From Planctomycetia bacterium (GTDB lineage: Bacteria > Planctomycetota > Planctomycetia > Pirellulales > Thermoguttaceae), in NCBI GenBank assembly GCA_030527015.1, contig JAUNBR010000015.1, positions 4,934-63,141 of the forward strand: 58,208 bases of DNA, read 5' to 3'. Below, piece by piece: positions 18,401 to 29,000 of this stretch. Every line of letters begins with the position of its first letter. Position 1 is the first letter of the stretch. The notes under the pieces are model-generated. The model was not told the DNA's origin. It saw only the letters and a list, made by a program, of their open reading frames with translations, and searched no databases. Made by a program: the position numbers and the translations under genes.

Positions 18401-18840
18401 TTTTTGAGAATTTTCCGTCGATCCTTCGTCCCCTGGAAAGTCTTATCGCGGTGGGACTGGGGTATATTTCTCTTGGTCAGCCGTCCACGACTTTAAGTGG
18501 GGGGGAGGCGCAGCGTGTGAAACTGGCATCAGAATTATGTCGGTCTAATACGGGGAATATGATGTATATTTTGGATGAGCCGACGACAGGACTTCATTTT
18601 GAAGATATTCAGCGATTACTGAAAGTACTTCATGATTTAGTGGAACTGGGAAATTCTGTAATCGTGATCGAGCATAATATGGATGTGATTACTTCGGCGG
18701 ACTGGATTATTGATATGGGGCCGGAGGGGGGCGCTGAGGGAGGATTTATTGTCGCGACGGGTGTCCCGGCAGAAGTGGCACGAGTGGAGGAAAGTCATAC
18801 GGGCCGTTTTTTACGTGAAAAAATGGCGGGCATTCAGTGA
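15415..18840 (+). CDS. uvrA: Excinuclease ABC subunit A with an acidic insertion
   Basis: DNA-damage recognition ATPase of nucleotide excision repair, working with UvrB and UvrC. Two ABC modules are visible: Walker [10 protein letters not shown] (45-53) and GVSGSGKSS (about 838-846), with signatures LSGGELQRV and LSGGEAQRV. Zinc-binding Cys pairs occur at [14 protein letters not shown] with CKVC, CPECHG and, in the second half, CEHCQGQG with CPECEG. The protein is 1141 residues against about 940 usually. Much of the excess is a hydrophilic insertion at about 415-522 rich in Glu, Lys and Asp ([24 protein letters not shown]), plus about 30 extra residues before the second half ([15 protein letters not shown]). 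AGAGG lies about 8 bases before the ATG. UvrB and UvrC are not in the window. Confidence 0.97.
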   Translation: MVNPHAGRASVSKQKKRISIRGARVHNLKNVSVDIPRNRLVVITGPSGSGKSSLAFDTLYAEGQRQYIESLSVYSRQFFHQLERPDVDMIEGLQPTISINQHTGIHNPRSTVGTVTEIYDYLRLLYARLGTASCPKCGRLIRPLVPEQIVDALMALGEGTRLILMAPIVRGRKGSHQEIFALIRKAGYVRVRVDGKILDMDNVPELDRHKHHFIEAVVDRIVIRESSRERISESVHMAVRHGGGLALATIEHVLPTGNVWRDRLFSTKNACPTCNIGFDSLEPRMFSFNSPYGICKVCEGFGYLEKFDPDLVLPNRALSLASGAVEAWSKLPEATLKKFRSRMALCLAVLGIRWNTPLNKLNEAEFDFLLYGSKSDLYKVEDAARSGYLGKEKMTLFAEEQKDAVLKGAFKPLMSELIDGDDAIKRYESPEGNLLEDEEDFGRKEKKVSEKKQVVKPKSVDVLEKEEGESAEEETLSSIHLRGGNVLDVEADAAEFLENMDDSLISCGLTNLVNASRSSVCRRLPEPGENVEGIFDIINEEYQKGATGAFRLSLEACRGRIKCPECHGARLREEARCVKIGNFEKRQKDQEKEGEDFYRPRAIHEVTQMSVEEILSFFSGMKFDENEEMPIAEPIISQIIPRLEFLVQVGLGYLTLDRAADTLSGGELQRVHLAGGLGSGLVGVCYILDEPSIGLHPRDNQRLIDTLRNLQQMDNTVLVVEHDEAIMRQADWIIDVGPGAGRHGGMIVAEGTPEDIQNHPSSLTGKYLRRSKNEVNGNGVGEDDAEPVRDGECFRGRERRKPRKFTRGKCITLEHVTTNNLKDVTVDFPLGVFVCVTGVSGSGKSSLVNETLAPALIRKLGGSSVKPGPHGGLKGANRIDKVVLVDQTPIGRTPRSNPATYIGVFDEIRKVFTGTREAKQRGYKVGRFSFNVKGGRCEHCQGQGVQKIEMNFLPDLFVECPECEGKRFNRQTLEVRYRGKSIADVLDMQVEEAAKFFENFPSILRPLESLIAVGLGYISLGQPSTTLSGGEAQRVKLASELCRSNTGNMMYILDEPTTGLHFEDIQRLLKVLHDLVELGNSVIVIEHNMDVITSADWIIDMGPEGGAEGGFIVATGVPAEVARVEESHTGRFLREKMAGIQ

Positions 18841-19361
18841 ATATACTAGATTTTTTTAAGGCCTGAGGGAACTATAAAATTTTATTTCCTCTGCTTTTTA
18901 TTTTGTTGAGAATACGGTTTTCGCGGCGGTGTGAAACTTAAGTATAAAATGGAGCCGGTGTTATTTATACTGGCTTTCCTTTAACTTTCCGTTTTTTGCA
19001 GCTCTCGAAGCAGGCATTTTCAGAGAGGCAAAAAGCCGGGGATGCGGAATTTTATAGTGTATCGGATATAATAAGGTATCAGGTAAAATATTCACTTTTC
19101 TGTCATTTTTGTTGCTGGAGAATACCTGCTTTCAGAAACACGCAGAACGGAAATTTAAAATAGAAACAGGTGTATTTTGAGAGAAAAATCGTTTTTGTGG
19201 CAGTATATACTGGTTCCAATTTAAAATTTCGTTTTGTGCGGCTCTCGAAGCAGGCATTTTTAGAGAGGCAAAAAAGCCGGGGAAGCTGAATTTTATAATG
19301 TATCGGGTAAAAAACGAAAATTTAGAGTAAAATCGGTATAAAGCCGGTATAATTTTAAGTC
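18841..19361. repeat. Cluster of four palindromic repeats, including a locally duplicated variant
   Basis: 18841-18962 is a diverged + copy. 18966-19070 is a minus copy. 19075-19174 is a + copy with a poor left tip and good right arm. 19206-19310 is a second minus copy. The two minus copies share the unusual CTCTCGAAG and AGAGAGGCAAAAAGCC, so one probably arose from the other locally. 19311-19354 carries right-tip fragments up to the next gene. Confidence 0.87.
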
Positions 19362-19868
19362 ATGGATATTTTTTGGGGAGTTTCGGTATTTTCTTTATTT
19401 GCGCTGCTTTCGGGTGGTGTGACGTTCATGGTGCAGCGAAATCAGTGGATGGACTTTATTCAGGCATGGAATGAAGGCCAGCGTGTGGACGAGGAATATG
19501 CGCCGAAGCATAAGGAAGTTTATCGTTATCACCGGCGGCGTTTTCGTCGGCGGAGTATGGTGAGTTTCTTGATGGGTCTGGTGGGCGTGATGCTTCCTGT
19601 GGCGTGGTATTTTACGCGGACATTACCGTCATTCGGCGTTTTTTTGTGGGTTACTGTGATCTTCCTGCTGGTGTGGATTATGACCCTGGGAATTTTGGAT
19701 GCCGTTTCTACTTATTTTTATTATTTACATATCAGAGATGATCTGCTGGTTCATCAGGCGGCACTTAAAGCCAGAAAAAAACAGGTGGAGAAGATTCTGG
19801 AACAGCAAAAGATGGGAAATGAAAGAGGAGGGGAAGAAGGAAACCAAAAATCGGAAGACGGAAAATGA
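19362..19868 (+). CDS. Hypothetical membrane protein with three predicted helices
   Basis: 168 residues. Transmembrane segments are visible at about 5-24 (GVSVFSLFALLSGGVTFM), 66-84 (MVSFLMGLVGVMLPVAWYF) and 91-118 (FGVFLWVTVIFLLVWIMTL). A basic stretch YRYHRRRFRRRS lies before the second helix, and a charged C-terminal tail probably faces the cytoplasm. No family recognised. No clear ribosome-binding site precedes 19362, and the upstream bases are repeat-tip sequence, so the start is less certain than the frame. The coding frame is open throughout and unlike repeat sequence. Confidence 0.7.
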   Translation: MDIFWGVSVFSLFALLSGGVTFMVQRNQWMDFIQAWNEGQRVDEEYAPKHKEVYRYHRRRFRRRSMVSFLMGLVGVMLPVAWYFTRTLPSFGVFLWVTVIFLLVWIMTLGILDAVSTYFYYLHIRDDLLVHQAALKARKKQVEKILEQQKMGNERGGEEGNQKSEDGK

Positions 19869-19923
19869 AAGAAAAGATTACAGAGAGAAGGAATTTATTT
19901 TTTTGTTTTATCCGAATCTATTT

Positions 19924-20112
19924 TATATCCCGATATATTATAAATTTCCGCTTCACCGGTATTTTTGTTTTACAGAAAATACCTGTTTTTATGGCAGCAG
20001 AAGACGGAAATTTAAGGAGGAGCAGTATAAACTCCGATTTTTTAACATTCTGAATGGAGGAAACTGTTTTTGTGGCCGGATAAATATAAAATGAAAGGAG
20101 AGGCCAGTATGA
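19924..20112 (+). repeat. Repeat copy with covaried hairpin, followed by a right half
   Basis: 19924-20029: the stem strands are GGTATTTT and AAAATACC, a paired change from the consensus. The right arm reads ACGGAAATTTAAGGAGGAGC. 20057-20112 is a solitary right half (GTGGCCGGATAAATATAAAATG). A still weaker fragment extends to about 20258, and 20259-20317 is the short leader of the next gene. Confidence 0.82.
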
Positions 20113-20317
20113 GAACAGGTTTTATGGTGAACAGAAAAAAGTGCCCGAATGAGAGGTGAATGGATATACGGTAAAATTTTTTTATGTGTTTTGTAAAGCA
20201 CGGAATATGTGTTTTTATGACCGAAAAAAATTTAAGTTTAAGGTAAAATCAGTATAAATAAATGAAATAAAAAAGAACAGGTAATATTAAAATTTTTTAG
20301 AAAGAGTGAGAATAAAA

Positions 20318-22570
20318 ATGGCACTGACTGCATATTCGTTGTGTCCTGGTGGGACGGGAAAAAAGTTAAAATTTTGCTGTCCAGGATGTCTGGAAGAACT
20401 GGAAAAAGTAAATAAATTTATAGATGCAGAACAGTATTCGGCATGTCTGAATTATATCGATTCACTGCTGGAAAAGGATGCCGCACGGGCATGTCTTCTG
20501 GCTCTGCGCTGCCGTGTTTTATCGCAGATTCCGGAGAAAAAAGAAGAGCTTTTTCAGACGGCGAATCATTTTTTTGAGGTGTGCCCGGAAAGCCCGGTGG
20601 CGATCGCGGAGTGGGTGTGTGCGCAGATCATCGAGACACATGATCGTTTTATGCAGGATGTTTCTCAGTTACAGGAAAAAGGTGAAAATCATTCGGTAAT
20701 TTTATTAGCGCATGTACAAGAACAGCGGGAGAAGATTCGTCTGTGGGTTTCAAAAATGCTGCAGGCGATTCATATGGAACCGATCATGGAGCAGACGGCG
20801 GATAAAATGTCCCTGCTGGTGCGAGTACTGATCGCGGCGGGAATGTATGAGTCGGCGTTCGAATGGATAAGATTTTTGCATGCGTCGGAGCATTATCGTC
20901 AGGATGCCCAGCAGCAGCTGAGTGAAATCGTGGCGAATAAGGAAATACCGCTGTGTTTACGAGTGATGCTGTCTGTTCGGGAAGCACCGGCGGGGCATGT
21001 GTGGACGGAGCCGTTTAATGAAGTGGTTCTTCTGATGAAGTCTCTTGGATGGGAAGAAGCACAAAATAAATTGGAAAAGCTGGAGAGGGAATATCCAGAA
21101 ATTACGAAGAAGTCGGTGTACTGGTATAATCGGGCTCTGCTGCATGAGTGGAAATGTGAAATTCAGGAAGCGCGGTCATGCTGGGAGAATTTCCTTGTGG
21201 CGGAAGATGTGAATTTCGAGGAATCGTTGGAAATTCAGACACGACTTTTTGCACTTTCCCAGTATCCGCTGGATGATGCGGTGAATTCTTATCGAATAAC
21301 CTTTACGCTTACTCAGACGGATGAAGTAAAAGAGGCGTTACTGTCAGATCCGTATGTGAATATGATGACACAGGAACTTCCTCCGTCACCGGATGGTTCA
21401 GTTGCGCTGGCGGCATGTGAAATTTTGGATGGTGAAAAATTTTATACGGTCACGGAATTTAATGAGGAGGAATTTTCGATCGAGGATATTCCGGTGGTTA
21501 TCGGGAATGCCATTTTATGGGCACGCCAGACAGATAAAGAGCCACGTCTGGAAATTTTTAATGTGCTGAATCAGGTTCAGGTGACGGAACATCTGAAAGA
21601 ATTACTTGGAAAATGGATCGTCGGAGAGCCTAAAGTACAGACGGAAATGCGAGTTTCGGTGACTTTTGATTCTTTTTCCCGAGAACTGTGTTTACCTCGA
21701 GATACGTCGCGTGGAAAAGCGCTGGAACTGTATGAACAGCATTATCGTAATCTGCTTTTAAATCGGTGGATTCATTTCCCGCTGGGAGTTTTAGGGCGTC
21801 AGTCGATGCAAAAAGTGGCGGGAGATCCTGCATATTATTTAAAAATGGAAGCCGTTATCCAGATGTTATATTTTTCTCTGGAACGGAATGGAATGGATAA
21901 AAATATGTTGGTCGAGCTGCGTGATAAACTTTCACTTCCTCCGCTGGCGGAAATACCACCAGAAAAGGTGGCGGAAACGCATCCCATGTTTTATGATCGG
22001 GTGGATATTCAGAAAGTTCCACAGAATGTCTTTCCGCGATTTTTTCATAAGTGCATGATGTATGGACTGAGAGAGAAATCTCTGCTCACGGCGCGTTTTA
22101 TCGTGGCACATCCGGAATTACAGGAGAGTTTACGGTTTCAGGCGGCGACATTTTTATTACGGGCACATGATCGTGAGTCGGAATTACATTCTCTGGCGTC
22201 AGAAGCGCGGGCATTTTGTGAAAAGCAGGGAATAAAACACAGTACGATCGACTTACTGGAAATGGAACTGTACATGGAGGAAGGAAATCAGCTGGAGCTG
22301 ATGAAGATGGTACGTCATTTACAGGCAGAGCATATGGATGATCCGGAAGTAATACAGACATTACTGTATTTACAGCAGCAGGCGCGGGCAGCAGCAGAGC
22401 GTTATACGGGTGGAGTATCGGATGGAGTAATGGGAGAAATGTCAGAGATGCCTTCCTCAAGAACTGCGGCAGATACCGGCAGCGGTCTCTGGACACCGGA
22501 TTCTGCGGGGCAGGGGAAAGCACCGAAAGAGGAGGGAGGCGGTTCTTCGAAACTGTGGCTGCCCGACTGA
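20318..22570 (+). CDS. SEC-C motif protein with TPR-like repeats
   Basis: 750 residues from the ATG at 20318. The N-terminus carries a SEC-C-like zinc motif, CPGGTGKKLKFCC (about 9-21), here followed by PGC. The rest is predicted all-helical with repeat-like segments (EQYSACLNYIDSLLEKDA; LNYIDSLL), and no enzyme motif is seen. The C-terminus contains two related short motifs, GLWTPD and, at the very end, KLWLPD. SEC-C motifs bind zinc and occur at the end of SecA and on unrelated proteins; its role here is unknown. A GTG at 20306 is also in frame but AAAGAG positions better for 20318. Its stop is 18 nt before tmk, so the two probably form one transcript. Confidence 0.75.
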   Translation: MALTAYSLCPGGTGKKLKFCCPGCLEELEKVNKFIDAEQYSACLNYIDSLLEKDAARACLLALRCRVLSQIPEKKEELFQTANHFFEVCPESPVAIAEWVCAQIIETHDRFMQDVSQLQEKGENHSVILLAHVQEQREKIRLWVSKMLQAIHMEPIMEQTADKMSLLVRVLIAAGMYESAFEWIRFLHASEHYRQDAQQQLSEIVANKEIPLCLRVMLSVREAPAGHVWTEPFNEVVLLMKSLGWEEAQNKLEKLEREYPEITKKSVYWYNRALLHEWKCEIQEARSCWENFLVAEDVNFEESLEIQTRLFALSQYPLDDAVNSYRITFTLTQTDEVKEALLSDPYVNMMTQELPPSPDGSVALAACEILDGEKFYTVTEFNEEEFSIEDIPVVIGNAILWARQTDKEPRLEIFNVLNQVQVTEHLKELLGKWIVGEPKVQTEMRVSVTFDSFSRELCLPRDTSRGKALELYEQHYRNLLLNRWIHFPLGVLGRQSMQKVAGDPAYYLKMEAVIQMLYFSLERNGMDKNMLVELRDKLSLPPLAEIPPEKVAETHPMFYDRVDIQKVPQNVFPRFFHKCMMYGLREKSLLTARFIVAHPELQESLRFQAATFLLRAHDRESELHSLASEARAFCEKQGIKHSTIDLLEMELYMEEGNQLELMKMVRHLQAEHMDDPEVIQTLLYLQQQARAAAERYTGGVSDGVMGEMSEMPSSRTAADTGSGLWTPDSAGQGKAPKEEGGGSSKLWLPD

Positions 22571-22588
22571 GGGGAAGAGAGGTAAGAA

Positions 22589-23221
22589 ATGTTTATCGCT
22601 GTGGAGGGCGGAGATGGAGCTGGGAAGAGTACTCAGGTAAAATTACTGGCCCGGTATTTTGAGGAAAAGGGAAGAGAAGTGGTGATATGCCGTGAACCGG
22701 GAAGTACACTTCTGGGAGAGCGTGTACGGGAAATTTTGCTTCATCAGGAAGATTTAAAGATCTGTCGGTGGAGTGAACTTTTTCTGTTTATGGCAGCACG
22801 CAGTCAGCTGGTGACAGAAGTAATTTGTCCCGCGCTGAGTGACGGGAAAGTGGTTTTGGCAGATCGGTTTTTGCTTTCCAGTATGGTATATCAGGGATAT
22901 GCCGGAGAACTGGGTGTGGAAGAAATACGTGAAATCGGGAAATACGCCACAGGCGGGCTTTTACCCGATCTTACTTTTCTTTTGGATATTTCTCTTCAGA
23001 AGGCGCAGGAACGTCGGCAGACTCAGCCAGATCGGATGGAAAAGCAGGGAGATCTGTTTCATCTGCGGGTGCGGGAAGGATTTCTTGCGGAGGCGAAAAA
23101 GTTTCCTCGGAAAGTTGTGCTTCTCTCGGCAGAGCATTCTGTGGAAGAGATTCATGCGCAGATTATTTCTGTGGTGGAGACTTTATTACGAAAGAGACAG
23201 ACGGGGGAAACGGATGTCTGA
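22589..23221 (+). CDS. tmk: Thymidylate kinase
   Basis: Phosphorylates dTMP to dTDP with ATP, required for DNA synthesis. 210 residues, the usual size. Motifs are the P-loop EGGDGAGKST (6-15), REPGST (35-40) for nucleotide binding, ADRFLLSSMVYQG (91-103) corresponding to the DR(Y/F) motif and base-binding region, and an Arg-rich LID ERRQTQPDR. AGAGG followed by TAAGAA lies just upstream of the ATG. The 18-base spacing to the preceding SEC-C gene suggests co-transcription; I see no functional link beyond that. Confidence 0.96.
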   Translation: MFIAVEGGDGAGKSTQVKLLARYFEEKGREVVICREPGSTLLGERVREILLHQEDLKICRWSELFLFMAARSQLVTEVICPALSDGKVVLADRFLLSSMVYQGYAGELGVEEIREIGKYATGGLLPDLTFLLDISLQKAQERRQTQPDRMEKQGDLFHLRVREGFLAEAKKFPRKVVLLSAEHSVEEIHAQIISVVETLLRKRQTGETDV

Positions 23222-23700
23222 AGTGCCGGTGTTTCTGAGGTTTATGTTCTGAATTTCCTGTAAATTTTTGTTTTTGTGTGATCACAGAAATGAGAATTTT
23301 TTAGATAAAACAGAATATCCAGGAAGTGGAATTTTGGGCATTACGTTAAATTCATGTGCCATGCACTATAAATTTTCGTTTTCATTTCGCGGACAGGCCG
23401 GCTGGTATTTTTTTGCTAAAAATGTCGGCTTTCAGAACTCATATACTGGTTCCACTTTAAATTTCCGTTTTGTGCGGCTCTGAAAGCAGGCATTTTAAGC
23501 TGAAGCTAAATGCCTGGGAAGCGGAAATTTATAGTGTATCGGGCATAAAATGGAAATTTAAATCGGGTCAGTATATTTTACTGAAGGTGTGTGTTATGCG
23601 CGGTATGAATACCCGAATAGAACTTCGGGAGACTTAAATTTAAAAAAGAAATCCGAAAGGATTATTCATGTTATTATTTTAATAAATAAGAGAGTTTATC
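23222..23700. repeat. Left-arm fragment, - repeat copy and right-tip fragment
   Basis: 23350-23441 is a + oriented fragment with GC insertion (GCCATGCACTATAAATTT, GCGGACAGGCCGGC). 23442-23547 is a good minus copy (TATACTGGTTCCACTTTAA to GTATCGGGCATA). 23548-23575 is a + right tip (AATGGAAATTTAAATC then CAGTATA). 23222-23349 and 23576-23700 (metG leader) show nothing further. Confidence 0.85.
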
Positions 23701-25743
23701 ATGCGAAAAATACTTGTAACCAGTGCTCTTCCGTACGCGAATGGGCACATTCATCTCGGGCATTTAGTGGAGTATATCCAGACGGATATATGGGCGCGGG
23801 CGCAGCGGCTGCGTGGAAATCGGTGTATTTACATCTGTGCGGACGATACACACGGTACGGCGATTATGATTCGTGCGGGGCAAGAAAATCGTTCGCCGGA
23901 AGCTCTTATCGCGGATATGAGTGAGGCGCACCAGAAGGATTTTGCTGGAATGGATATACAGTTCGATCATTATGGCAGCACGAATTCTGCGGAGACGAAA
24001 CAGTTTTGTGAGGAAATTTGGCGTGCGTTAAGGCGTGATGGTCTGGTTAAAGAAAAAGAGGTATCCCAGCTGTATGACACGAAAGTGGGGACTTTTTTGG
24101 CAGATCGTTTCGTGCGTGGTACATGTCCAAAATGTGGGAAAGCGGATCAGTATGGGGATAATTGTGAATGTGGTGCGACTTATTCTCCGACACAGTTAAT
24201 AGATCCGGTCAGTACTCTTTCGGGGACACGTCCGGAGGTGCGTCAGGCGACACATCTTTTTGTAGAGCTGGAAAAAATGCATGAATTTTTGGAAGAATGG
24301 ACTCAAAAAGGCACGCATTTACAGTCGGAAATTGCGAATTATCTTGCGGGTCATTTTCTGAATGATACGCTGTATGACTGGGATATTTCCCGGCCTGCGC
24401 CGTATTTTGGTTTCGAAATACCAGATTCTCCGGGGAATTATTGGTATGTATGGTATGATGCGCCGATCGGTTATATCGGCGCGACACTTCAGTGGAGTAA
24501 GTTAAACGGCGAGAATGTGGACGAGTGGTGGCGTTCTGCGGATACGGAAATTTATCATGTGATCGGAAAAGATATTACGTATTTTCATACCTTATTTTGG
24601 CCGGCCATGCTTAAAACTGCGGGACTTACATTACCCAAAAAGATACACGTTCATGGCTTTTTGACCGTGAACGGAGAAAAAATGTCGAAAAGAAAAGGCA
24701 CGTTTATTCTTGCCTCGACGTATCTGGAACATCTGGATCCTGCATATCTGCGGTATTATTATGCTTCAAAAATATCAGGTCGTGTGGATGATCTGGATCT
24801 GAATTTTACGGATATCGTGGGAAAAGTGAATTCTGATTTAGTGGGAAATCTTGTGAATCTGGCCAGTCGGACAGCGAAATTTGCGGAACCTCTTGGCCTT
24901 TCTGAAATTTATCCTGAAGACGGAGGAATTTTTGCGGAAGCGGCTTCCAGAATGGAGGAAATCGCAGAGGCTTATGAGGCTTTCGATTTTTCTCGGGTGA
25001 CTCGGCTGGTGATGCAGATCGGGGATATGGCGAATAAATATGTGGAGGATGCTGCACCGTGGTCACTTAAGAAGGATCCAGAAAAACAGGTGGAATTACA
25101 GAATGTCTGCACGATCGCGCTGAATGTTTATCGTCAGATGGTGATTTATCTGTCTCCGATTTTACCACATCTTGCGCGTGATACAGCGGAACTTTTGGGT
25201 GAGCGTGTCGAGGATTGGCGTCTGGAAAGTGTGAAAACCCCGCTGGTGGGAACAAAAGTAAATAAGTTCCGGCATTTAATGCAGCGGATGGATCCGCAAA
25301 AAATTGATGCGATGATTGCGCGCAGTCAAGAAATTAATGCGGAGGAAGAAAAGATGAAGGATGTGGCGAAATGGAATGATGGGCCAGAACCTCTGGAAGC
25401 GGAGCCTCTGGCGCCGGAGTGCACGATCGAGGATTTTACGAAAGTGGATCTGCGCGTGGCGAGAATAATTGATGCGAAGCATGTGCCCACGGCGAATAAA
25501 CTGCTGCAGTTAACGCTGAGCCTGGGAGGTGGCCATACGCGGAACGTTTTCGCTGGAATTAAGGCGGCGTATAATCCGGAAGATCTGGTGGGCAGGCTGG
25601 TGATATGTGTCGCGAATTTAAAACCACGCCAGATGAAATTCGGTCTCAGTGAAGGAATGGTGTGTGCGGCGGGTGCCGGCGGGACGGAAATATTCCTGCT
25701 TTCTCCAGATGATGGGGCAAAACCTGGTCACCGGGTACATTAA
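23701..25743 (+). CDS. metG: Methionyl-tRNA synthetase
   Basis: Charges tRNA-Met with methionine. 680 residues with the full-length bacterial layout. The class I signature is in [10 protein letters not shown] (14-23), with a zinc-binding CP1 insertion ([17 protein letters not shown]) and the catalytic loop KMSKR (327-331). An anticodon-binding helical domain ([10 protein letters not shown] onward) follows, and a C-terminal EMAP/Trbp111-type tRNA-binding domain spans about 575-680 ([34 protein letters not shown] in two parts). No truncation. AAGAGAG precedes the ATG. The 3' flank has a head-to-head repeat junction that could act as terminator. Confidence 0.97.
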   Translation: MRKILVTSALPYANGHIHLGHLVEYIQTDIWARAQRLRGNRCIYICADDTHGTAIMIRAGQENRSPEALIADMSEAHQKDFAGMDIQFDHYGSTNSAETKQFCEEIWRALRRDGLVKEKEVSQLYDTKVGTFLADRFVRGTCPKCGKADQYGDNCECGATYSPTQLIDPVSTLSGTRPEVRQATHLFVELEKMHEFLEEWTQKGTHLQSEIANYLAGHFLNDTLYDWDISRPAPYFGFEIPDSPGNYWYVWYDAPIGYIGATLQWSKLNGENVDEWWRSADTEIYHVIGKDITYFHTLFWPAMLKTAGLTLPKKIHVHGFLTVNGEKMSKRKGTFILASTYLEHLDPAYLRYYYASKISGRVDDLDLNFTDIVGKVNSDLVGNLVNLASRTAKFAEPLGLSEIYPEDGGIFAEAASRMEEIAEAYEAFDFSRVTRLVMQIGDMANKYVEDAAPWSLKKDPEKQVELQNVCTIALNVYRQMVIYLSPILPHLARDTAELLGERVEDWRLESVKTPLVGTKVNKFRHLMQRMDPQKIDAMIARSQEINAEEEKMKDVAKWNDGPEPLEAEPLAPECTIEDFTKVDLRVARIIDAKHVPTANKLLQLTLSLGGGHTRNVFAGIKAAYNPEDLVGRLVICVANLKPRQMKFGLSEGMVCAAGAGGTEIFLLSPDDGAKPGHRVH

Positions 25744-25857
25744 TATTTAAAATTTTCCTGAAATCATGAAAGAATTTTGTAAATTCTCGTTTTCAGATAT
25801 TTTGGAACCGGTATTCGCTGAAATGGTGGCGAGCAGAGTTTCATAAAATTAAGTTTT

Positions 25858-25890
25858 GGAGCCAGTATTTTTCAAAATACTGGCTTTATT
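25858..25890 (+). terminator. Terminator-like hairpin formed at a head-to-head repeat junction
   Basis: AGCCAGTATTTT and AAAATACTGGCT are perfect 12-base complements separated by two bases and followed by TTATTTT. It lies about 115 bases after the metG stop. The hairpin is made from the right tip of a + fragment meeting the right tip of a minus copy. Termination activity is inferred only. Confidence 0.5.
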
Positions 25891-26068
25891 TTAAATTTCT
25901 GTTTTGTGTGGCTCTGCGCGTGTATTTTTAGCAGGAGTAAAATGTCTGGGAAGTGAAATTTATACCCGATGCACTATAAAATTTCACTTCTCCGATATTT
26001 TTGCTTCGCTGAAAATGCCGGTGTTTAAAGAACCGCACAAAACGGAAATTTAAGGGAAAACCAGTATA
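25877..26068. repeat. Truncated - copy fused to a complete + copy
   Basis: The minus copy (25877-25960) lacks its last 20 or so bases. The + copy (25961-26068) begins exactly at TATACCCGATGCACTATAA, so it seems to have been inserted into, or recombined with, the minus copy's left arm. Its right tip ends 22 bases from the stop codon of the cyclophilin gene. Confidence 0.85.
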
Positions 26069-26090
26069 TAATGTATGGAATTTATAATGT

Positions 26091-29000
26091 TTACCACCGT
26101 CTTCGAAGATCGCTTGGGCGCGGTTCTTCATCATGTGTGGGTTCCGGCTGCTGTAAATATGTGCGTTCCTGTTTTGGGGATTCTTCCCGTGGTACAGTTT
26201 CGGAGTTTAAAGAGTCTTTTTGAGGATTTTCTTTTGTGTCTGAGGGAGAATCTCCAAAAGTATTATATGAAGGTGGCGAAAGCTCCACGCCAAAAATACT
26301 GTCTTCCATGTGCCCGGCGGTGGATTCAGATGATGTAAAATAAAATGTTTTATGGTCATCAGAATCACGGAATCCGGTTCTCCCCCAGACCGACATAATC
26401 GCGTCATGATGATATGCGATTATCGCATTTTGTGCCGTACGGTGAAAGGAGGAGCCGCGCTGAGTTCCGGTGTTCCCATATGCGCTGTAACCGAAAAAGG
26501 ATGAAATATCTGGTGCTGGTGTAATGGGCGGTGTAATGGGAGATACTGGTGTGATGGGAACCACGGGCTCTTCTGGGTCCACGGGCTCTTCAGGATCCAC
26601 AGGAGTGTCATTCAGAATTTGCATGGAAATGGCGTGGACGGAAGCCATTCCTGCTGTTCCATCTTCATTCATCTGTATGGCTTTTACGTCAAAAAGAATC
26701 GTGGCAGCTTCCGCATTCTGAGGAACATCCCAGGTGAATTCACCAGAGGTGGAGTTAAAAGATGCGCCGGTGGGAAGTTCACCGATAATTTCGAGAATGA
26801 TTTCTCCGGTTTCGCCAGTTTCAGGGATGGGAGTCAGAGTAAATTTTACGTGTTCACCGGGCATGACCGTTTTAGGAACAGAAGAAATCCCCTCCAGTGT
26901 AGGGCCGTTCGCGGTTTCTCGTACGGTGATGACAAAACGCTGAGTCGCTTCGGCACCATGATTATCACGGACGGCGACATGAATGGTATACTCCTCTCCG
27001 CCATGAATCCGAGAAGGTGTCCACGTTAATTCGCCTGTCTGAGCGTTTATGGTCATGCCTTCAGGAATGTCCGTTTCTTTCACAAAAGAATAGGTCAGCG
27101 TGTTCTTCGGTAAATCTGAGTCTCGGCCGAGAAGCTGTAAAATAATCGGTTCCAGCTCATCAGCAGAAATATCTGAAATGGAATCCAGCGTGGGTGGAGT
27201 ATTTACTTCTGCGACTTCTATTACCGTGGTTAGAGAAGTGACCATTTCTTCGAAAGTCGCGGTAAAAATCACGGTATAAGTACCGTCCTGTTCTTCAGAA
27301 GGAGTCCAGCGGAACGTTCCTGTTTCCGGGTCAAAAACGGCACCGGGAGGTAAGGTGGAGCTATTTATAGCATAAGTAATCGCCGCGTCAGGATTATCTT
27401 TTACGGAAGCAGTAACCTGAAACTGAAGTGTTTCGCCTTCATTCACATGCGGGGAAGGAATTTCATTAAATACGGGTCCTTCCAGTACCTTTAAAATGAA
27501 AGTTTGGTCGGTATAATTCCCCGCCACGTTCATGGCTCGGATGGTGACGGTGGTATCTTCGCTGATCGTGGAAGGAGGTGTCCATGTTAAAATACCGGTA
27601 TTTTGGTGAATGAGCATACCGGCGGGGCCAGTGATAAGAGAATAAGTTACGGTATCTGTTTCAGAAAGATTTTCCACGGTGGCGTGATATGTATATTCTT
27701 TAGAAGGCGTGACCCAGTTCATGGGAGTGGAGGTGAAGACGGGAGTGGAAGTGTCCACCGTTACCGAAATGGAATTTGATCGTGAACTGGGAACATTTAT
27801 CGTGCCGGAAAGACCATTCCAGGAGATATTTTCTGTGGAAAGAATCTGTCGGGCAGTTACATTTAAAACCCCGTCTGAAAGAACGGTTTCTCCGTCTGTT
27901 ACCATGACGATTTCACTGAATCCGGCGGTGGCGCCACTTATGGGAACATTATTAACATAAAGCACGACTGTTGCGCCGGGAATAACTCCGGAAACACGAA
28001 AACGCAGCGCAGTACTGGCGGAAGCATTATTGTTGGCGGTAATTTTGTCTGATGAACTGATGCCGGTATCTGTGGAGGCAAGTAACGTTACTTTCAGCGG
28101 TGCGGCAGGAATGGCATCTGTCGGAAAACCAGAAGACGTGTTTCTGTAATTTCCCACATAAATTGTGATGCTGCTTTCAGAGGTAAGCCCATTCTGACCG
28201 CTGGATAAAATTTCGGTCGCGTAAACGGTGACATCAAAAGCTCCTGTAATATGGCTGGAAGGAACTGACCAGGTAATTACTCCAGTATTTTCGTTTACTT
28301 CCATTCCTTCAGGAGCGTTCGTGCCTAAAGAGTAACGGATGGAATTTTTGTTTGGATCAGGATCTGTCGCGGTGATCTGAGTCCAGAGTGGATCTCCAGG
28401 AAGGACGAGAGAAATGGAGGGAACCGTAAAGACAGGTGCGTTATCCACTTCCACGACGTATACCTGAAAACTTTTTGTCGCCCATGTACCATACGCATTT
28501 ATAACACGGACGGTGAAGGTGTACTGGTTACCACCATTTTCCTCGGACGGCGTCCAGGTGAAAACGCCAGTTTCTTCGTTAATGGAAGCTCCCGTGGGAA
28601 TGTTATCCCCCAGCAGCGCATATCGGAAAGAGTCTTGTTCATTCGTACTGCTGGCCTGAATCTGAAGCGTTAATAGAGTACCTTCATCCGTGTTCGGTGC
28701 GAGAATCTCTTGGATTACAGGCGGTGTACTGCTGACATCAGAAATAATATTCAGCTCAAAATTTTGTATGGTTTCCTCGTTATAATCTGTCGTGGCCACG
28801 ACAGTAATTTCAGTGAAACCGATATTCGTAGTCTGGGGAGTCCACTGAATAACGCCAGTTTCGGCGTTAATGGTCATGGAAGCGGGTGCATTTCGCAGTG
28901 AATAAGTGATGGATTTTTTGTCAGTTTCATGATCGGTCTGGACATCATAAGTAAAAAGCTGATTTATCACTAAAGGATCTGTGGGTGGCTGAGAAGTAAA

